Assembly (NCBI GenBank): GCA_031553035.1
Contig: JAVBLY010000009.1
Span: 181,233 to 245,232, forward strand
Source of the DNA: JAVBLY01 sp031553035
GTDB taxonomy: Bacteria > Bacillota > Clostridia > Peptostreptococcales > Anaerovoracaceae
Reading direction: 5' to 3'
DNA length: 64,000 bases
Shown: positions 61,785 to 64,000 of the stretch, piece after piece
Layout: each line of letters begins with the position of its first letter
Position numbering within the stretch: the first letter of the stretch is position 1
Notes under the pieces: generated by a model
The model's database searches: none
Told to the model about the DNA's origin: nothing
What the model saw: only the letters and a program-made list of their open reading frames with translations
Made by a program: the position numbers and the translations under genes

Positions 61785-63784
61785 TAATAGCATTAGCAGG
61801 CAATCAAAACTCCGGAAAAACTACACTTTTCAACCAATTGACAGGCTCAAACCAAAAAGTCGGAAATTTCCCCGGCGTTACTGTCGAAAAAAAAGAAGGT
61901 AAGGTCAAGGGACCGGACAATGTGACATTGGTCGACCTGCCGGGCGTATATTCTCTTTCGCCATATTCAAAAGAGGAGATCGTAACAAGAGATTACATTC
62001 TTCACCAAAAAACCGATGCCGTGATCAATATAGTCGACACCATGAATCTTGAAAGGGGACTTTACCTTAGTCTTCAGCTTCTTCAGCTCCAAAAACCAAT
62101 GGTGATAGCCTTAAATATGATGGATGAGCTTAGAAAAAACGGCGGTTCGGTAGACATCCTGGAGATGGAAGAGATGCTTGGGGTACCCATAGTTCCCATA
62201 TCCGCTTCAAATAATGAAGGGACCGCAGAGCTGCTTGAAAAAGTTATCAGAGCCGGGGAAAATCAGCAAACACCTCAGATCGAAGATTTCTGTTCGGGAG
62301 CTGTACACAGAGCTATCCACGGGATCACTCATCTCATTGAAGACCATGCAAAGCGAATAAAAACACCGGGAAAATTTGCGGCAACGAAAATTATTGAAAA
62401 AGATGGGCCGTTGTTGCTTGAGCTGGGACTTACCGAGCACGAAAAGCATACGATAGATGAAGCAATCCTCGACATGGAAGAAGAGACCGGTCTGGACCGC
62501 AAATCAGCAATTGCCGACATGCGATATACCTTTATTGGAGATGTAGTCAAAAAGACAGTCAAGAAACCGACATTCTCAATACAACAAAGCAGAAGCGCAA
62601 AAATTGACAATATCCTTACCAATAAGTACTTCGGCATACCAATATTTCTGGGTATCATGGCTATTATATTTTACCTGACATTCGGACCGTTAGGCAGTTT
62701 CCTAAGCGACGGGCTTGCCGGTCTAATCGGTAATGCGGGCGGGTTTGTTGCTGATTTAATGGCAGACGCAGGTGTCAATCCAATCGCCCAATCACTTGTA
62801 AACGATGGGGTATTCAACGGCCTTGGAACGGTTTTGTCATTTATCCCCATGATTTTGGTCATGTTTTTTTTCATGTCACTTCTGGAAGACACCGGATATA
62901 TGGCAAGAGTCGCATTCATGATGGACAAGATGCTGAGAAAAATAGGTCTTTCCGGCATAAGCTTTGTGCCAATGCTTCTGGGATTTGGTTGTTCGGTACC
63001 TGCAATCATGGCAACGAGAACTTTGTCCAGTGAAAGAGACAGAAAGATCACCATAATGCTTACTCCTTTTATGAGCTGCACTGCAAAGCTTCCTATATAT
63101 GGCATGTTTACTGTCGCATTTTTCCCGGAGCACAGGGTGATCATAATATTGTCACTCTATCTTCTTGGTATCTTAGTTGGAATAGTCATCGGGCTGATCC
63201 TCAATAAAACAGTCTACAAAGGAAGTCCCATTCCGTTTATAATGGAACTTCCCAGCTACAGATTTCCCCACATCAAATCTCTGTTCAGACTTCTCTGGGA
63301 TAGGACATGGGATTTTATAAGAAGAGCATTTACTATCATATTTGTTGCGACACTGGTGGTTTGGTTCCTCATGACTTTCGACGTTAGAATGAACCCTGTG
63401 GAATTCGGAGAGGGAAGTATTCTGGCTGCATTAGGTGGATTCATCGCTCCAATATTCGCTCCACTGGGATTTGGCAACTGGCTGAGCGCTACTGCTATCT
63501 TGACTGGCTTTATGGCAAAGGAGACAGTCATAAGCACATTTGCAGTTCTTACAGGGTCAACTGCCGTGACACTGTCATCCACACTTACAACTTTATTTAC
63601 TCCACTCACCGCATATGTGTTTCTCGTTTTTGTATTATTATATACTCCCTGTATAGCAGCAATAAGCGTTGCAAAAAGGGAAATGAACAGCAGTCTGGCA
63701 GCTATGGGAATCGTTATCGGCCAAACTGCCGTGGCCTGGATAGTGGCATTCATTGTCTACAGGATAGGATTATTATTCTTCTAA
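61781..63784 (+). CDS. feoB: Ferrous iron transporter B
   Basis: A 667-residue Fe2+ transporter. The cytosolic G-protein domain (1-160) has G1 GNQNSGKTT, G3 DLPGVYSL, G4 NMMD and an adjacent helical regulatory domain. The membrane part (about 280-667) has the Gate motifs (GFGCSVPAIMATRTL and TPFMSCTAKLPIYG, CVPA-like Cys present). The start is the ATG at 61781, overlapping feoA by ATGA; an upstream in-frame start has no site. The full length is a little shorter than the E. coli protein because the C-terminal Cys-rich region is missing. Confidence 0.95.
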   Translation: MIIALAGNQNSGKTTLFNQLTGSNQKVGNFPGVTVEKKEGKVKGPDNVTLVDLPGVYSLSPYSKEEIVTRDYILHQKTDAVINIVDTMNLERGLYLSLQLLQLQKPMVIALNMMDELRKNGGSVDILEMEEMLGVPIVPISASNNEGTAELLEKVIRAGENQQTPQIEDFCSGAVHRAIHGITHLIEDHAKRIKTPGKFAATKIIEKDGPLLLELGLTEHEKHTIDEAILDMEEETGLDRKSAIADMRYTFIGDVVKKTVKKPTFSIQQSRSAKIDNILTNKYFGIPIFLGIMAIIFYLTFGPLGSFLSDGLAGLIGNAGGFVADLMADAGVNPIAQSLVNDGVFNGLGTVLSFIPMILVMFFFMSLLEDTGYMARVAFMMDKMLRKIGLSGISFVPMLLGFGCSVPAIMATRTLSSERDRKITIMLTPFMSCTAKLPIYGMFTVAFFPEHRVIIILSLYLLGILVGIVIGLILNKTVYKGSPIPFIMELPSYRFPHIKSLFRLLWDRTWDFIRRAFTIIFVATLVVWFLMTFDVRMNPVEFGEGSILAALGGFIAPIFAPLGFGNWLSATAILTGFMAKETVISTFAVLTGSTAVTLSSTLTTLFTPLTAYVFLVFVLLYTPCIAAISVAKREMNSSLAAMGIVIGQTAVAWIVAFIVYRIGLLFF

Positions 63785-63860
63785 AACAGCTTCATGCAAC
63801 AATCGATTCAGTACTGATAAACAAGTAAATAAAATAATCTCAGATAACTACAAAAACCGG

Positions 63861-63889
63861 TTGACTTGGAAAGTTGAGTGTAGTAATAT
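63861..63889 (+). promoter_or_regulatory. Promoter of a ribosomal RNA operon
   Basis: TTGACT (63861-63866) and TAATAT (63884-63889) are 17 bases apart. It is followed by two compact hairpins (63900-63917, CCGCTC/GAGCGG; 63926-63944, GGTGCC/GGCGCC) and a leader that looks like those in front of 16S genes. Confidence 0.6.
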
Positions 63890-64000
63890 ATATACTGTTC
63901 CGCTCAAAGAGGAGCGGGATAAAACGGTGCCAAAAAAAGGCGCCCGAACCTTGAAAACTACATAGTGTAGAGATTTAGTCAAATATAAACCCTTCGGGGT
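63890..64000 (+). other. Leader of an rRNA operon, cut by the window end
   Basis: The sequence GAACCTTGAAAACTACATAG (from 63945) is of the kind found just upstream of 16S rRNA genes in low-GC Gram-positives, where it carries the anti-termination and processing signals. The window ends before the conserved start of the 16S (TTTGATCCTGGCTCAG-type), so no rRNA body is visible. ACCC-CTTC-GGGGT-like pairing closes the last bases. Confidence 0.55.

Noticed and set aside
63785..64000. tRNA or 16S rRNA gene within the right edge
   Set aside because: No cloverleaf or conserved 16S 5' sequence is visible; only promoter, hairpins and leader-like sequence are present.

Overview
The window looks like the chromosome of an AT-rich, low-GC Gram-positive anaerobe (class Clostridia, possibly an amino-acid-fermenting lineage). 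The signs are strong AGGAGG-type ribosome binding sites, an archaeal/vacuolar-type ATPase operon in the Enterococcus hirae order, an oxygen-sensitive sulfatase-maturating radical SAM enzyme, a small hydrogenase-system regulator (TM1266 type), a U32 peptidase, FeoAB with a DUF3793 protein, and sigma-54 control of catabolism. No sporulation gene, tRNA, CRISPR array or insertion sequence is visible. The left edge cuts an M20-type amidohydrolase. The right edge stops in what looks like the leader of an rRNA operon, just short of a 16S gene.

Layout. 1-14.7 kb: a secreted Ig-like surface protein; a Fic protein with its inhibitory motif; an NhaC-like antiporter facing a GlmL/MutL-family ATPase and a QueG-like iron-sulfur protein; a repeat plus zinc-ribbon protein of unknown role; a DUF2339 membrane protein; a SulP transporter; a U32 peptidase. 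14.8-32.4 kb: a catabolic island. A minus-strand pair (class III PLP enzyme, lipoate ligase) diverges from a plus-strand operon (TRAP transporter DctPQM, a second and a third class III PLP enzyme, a VOC-fold protein, a zinc dehydrogenase). A sigma-54 activator gene follows, divergent from a four-gene thiamine-dependent 2-oxoacid/acetoin-type dehydrogenase complex (E1 alpha, E1 beta, E2, lipoyl-E3). 32.5-41.1 kb: a nine-gene V-type ATPase operon whose c-ring subunit has the Na+ ligand set. 41.2-46.9 kb: a YeiH-like exporter, a broken MerR gene, an acyl-CoA synthetase, a DUF454-catalase pair and the hydrogenase-system regulator. 46.9-53.9 kb: carboxylesterase lipoprotein, anaerobic sulfatase-maturating enzyme, SulP transporter and Cys-type arylsulfatase. 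54-64 kb: hybrid histidine kinase, ferredoxin-nitroreductase, fumarase, a second acyl-CoA synthetase, DUF3793-FeoA-FeoB, and the rRNA leader.

The most interesting system is the 14.8-32.4 kb island. Both of its control regions contain -24/-12 promoters with exact GG-N10-GC spacing (one on each strand at 17.2-17.5 kb, one at 27.1 kb) next to clusters of TGGCACA/TGTGCC-like repeats that could be enhancer sites for the activator encoded between them. A fourth -24/-12 promoter precedes the Na+ V-ATPase operon, suggesting that sodium bioenergetics is tied to the same sigma factor. I read the island as a catabolic pathway for an imported amino- or amino-keto compound, whose carbon skeleton ends at a lipoate-dependent dehydrogenase complex with its own lipoate ligase. 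The substrate cannot be read from sequence.

Two further regulatory patterns stand out. A near-palindrome (TTTTATAATAAAA core) is shared by the two distant acyl-CoA synthetase genes. A TAGC-N4-GCTAAC element lies in front of both the DUF3793 gene and feoA, as expected of an iron-responsive operator.
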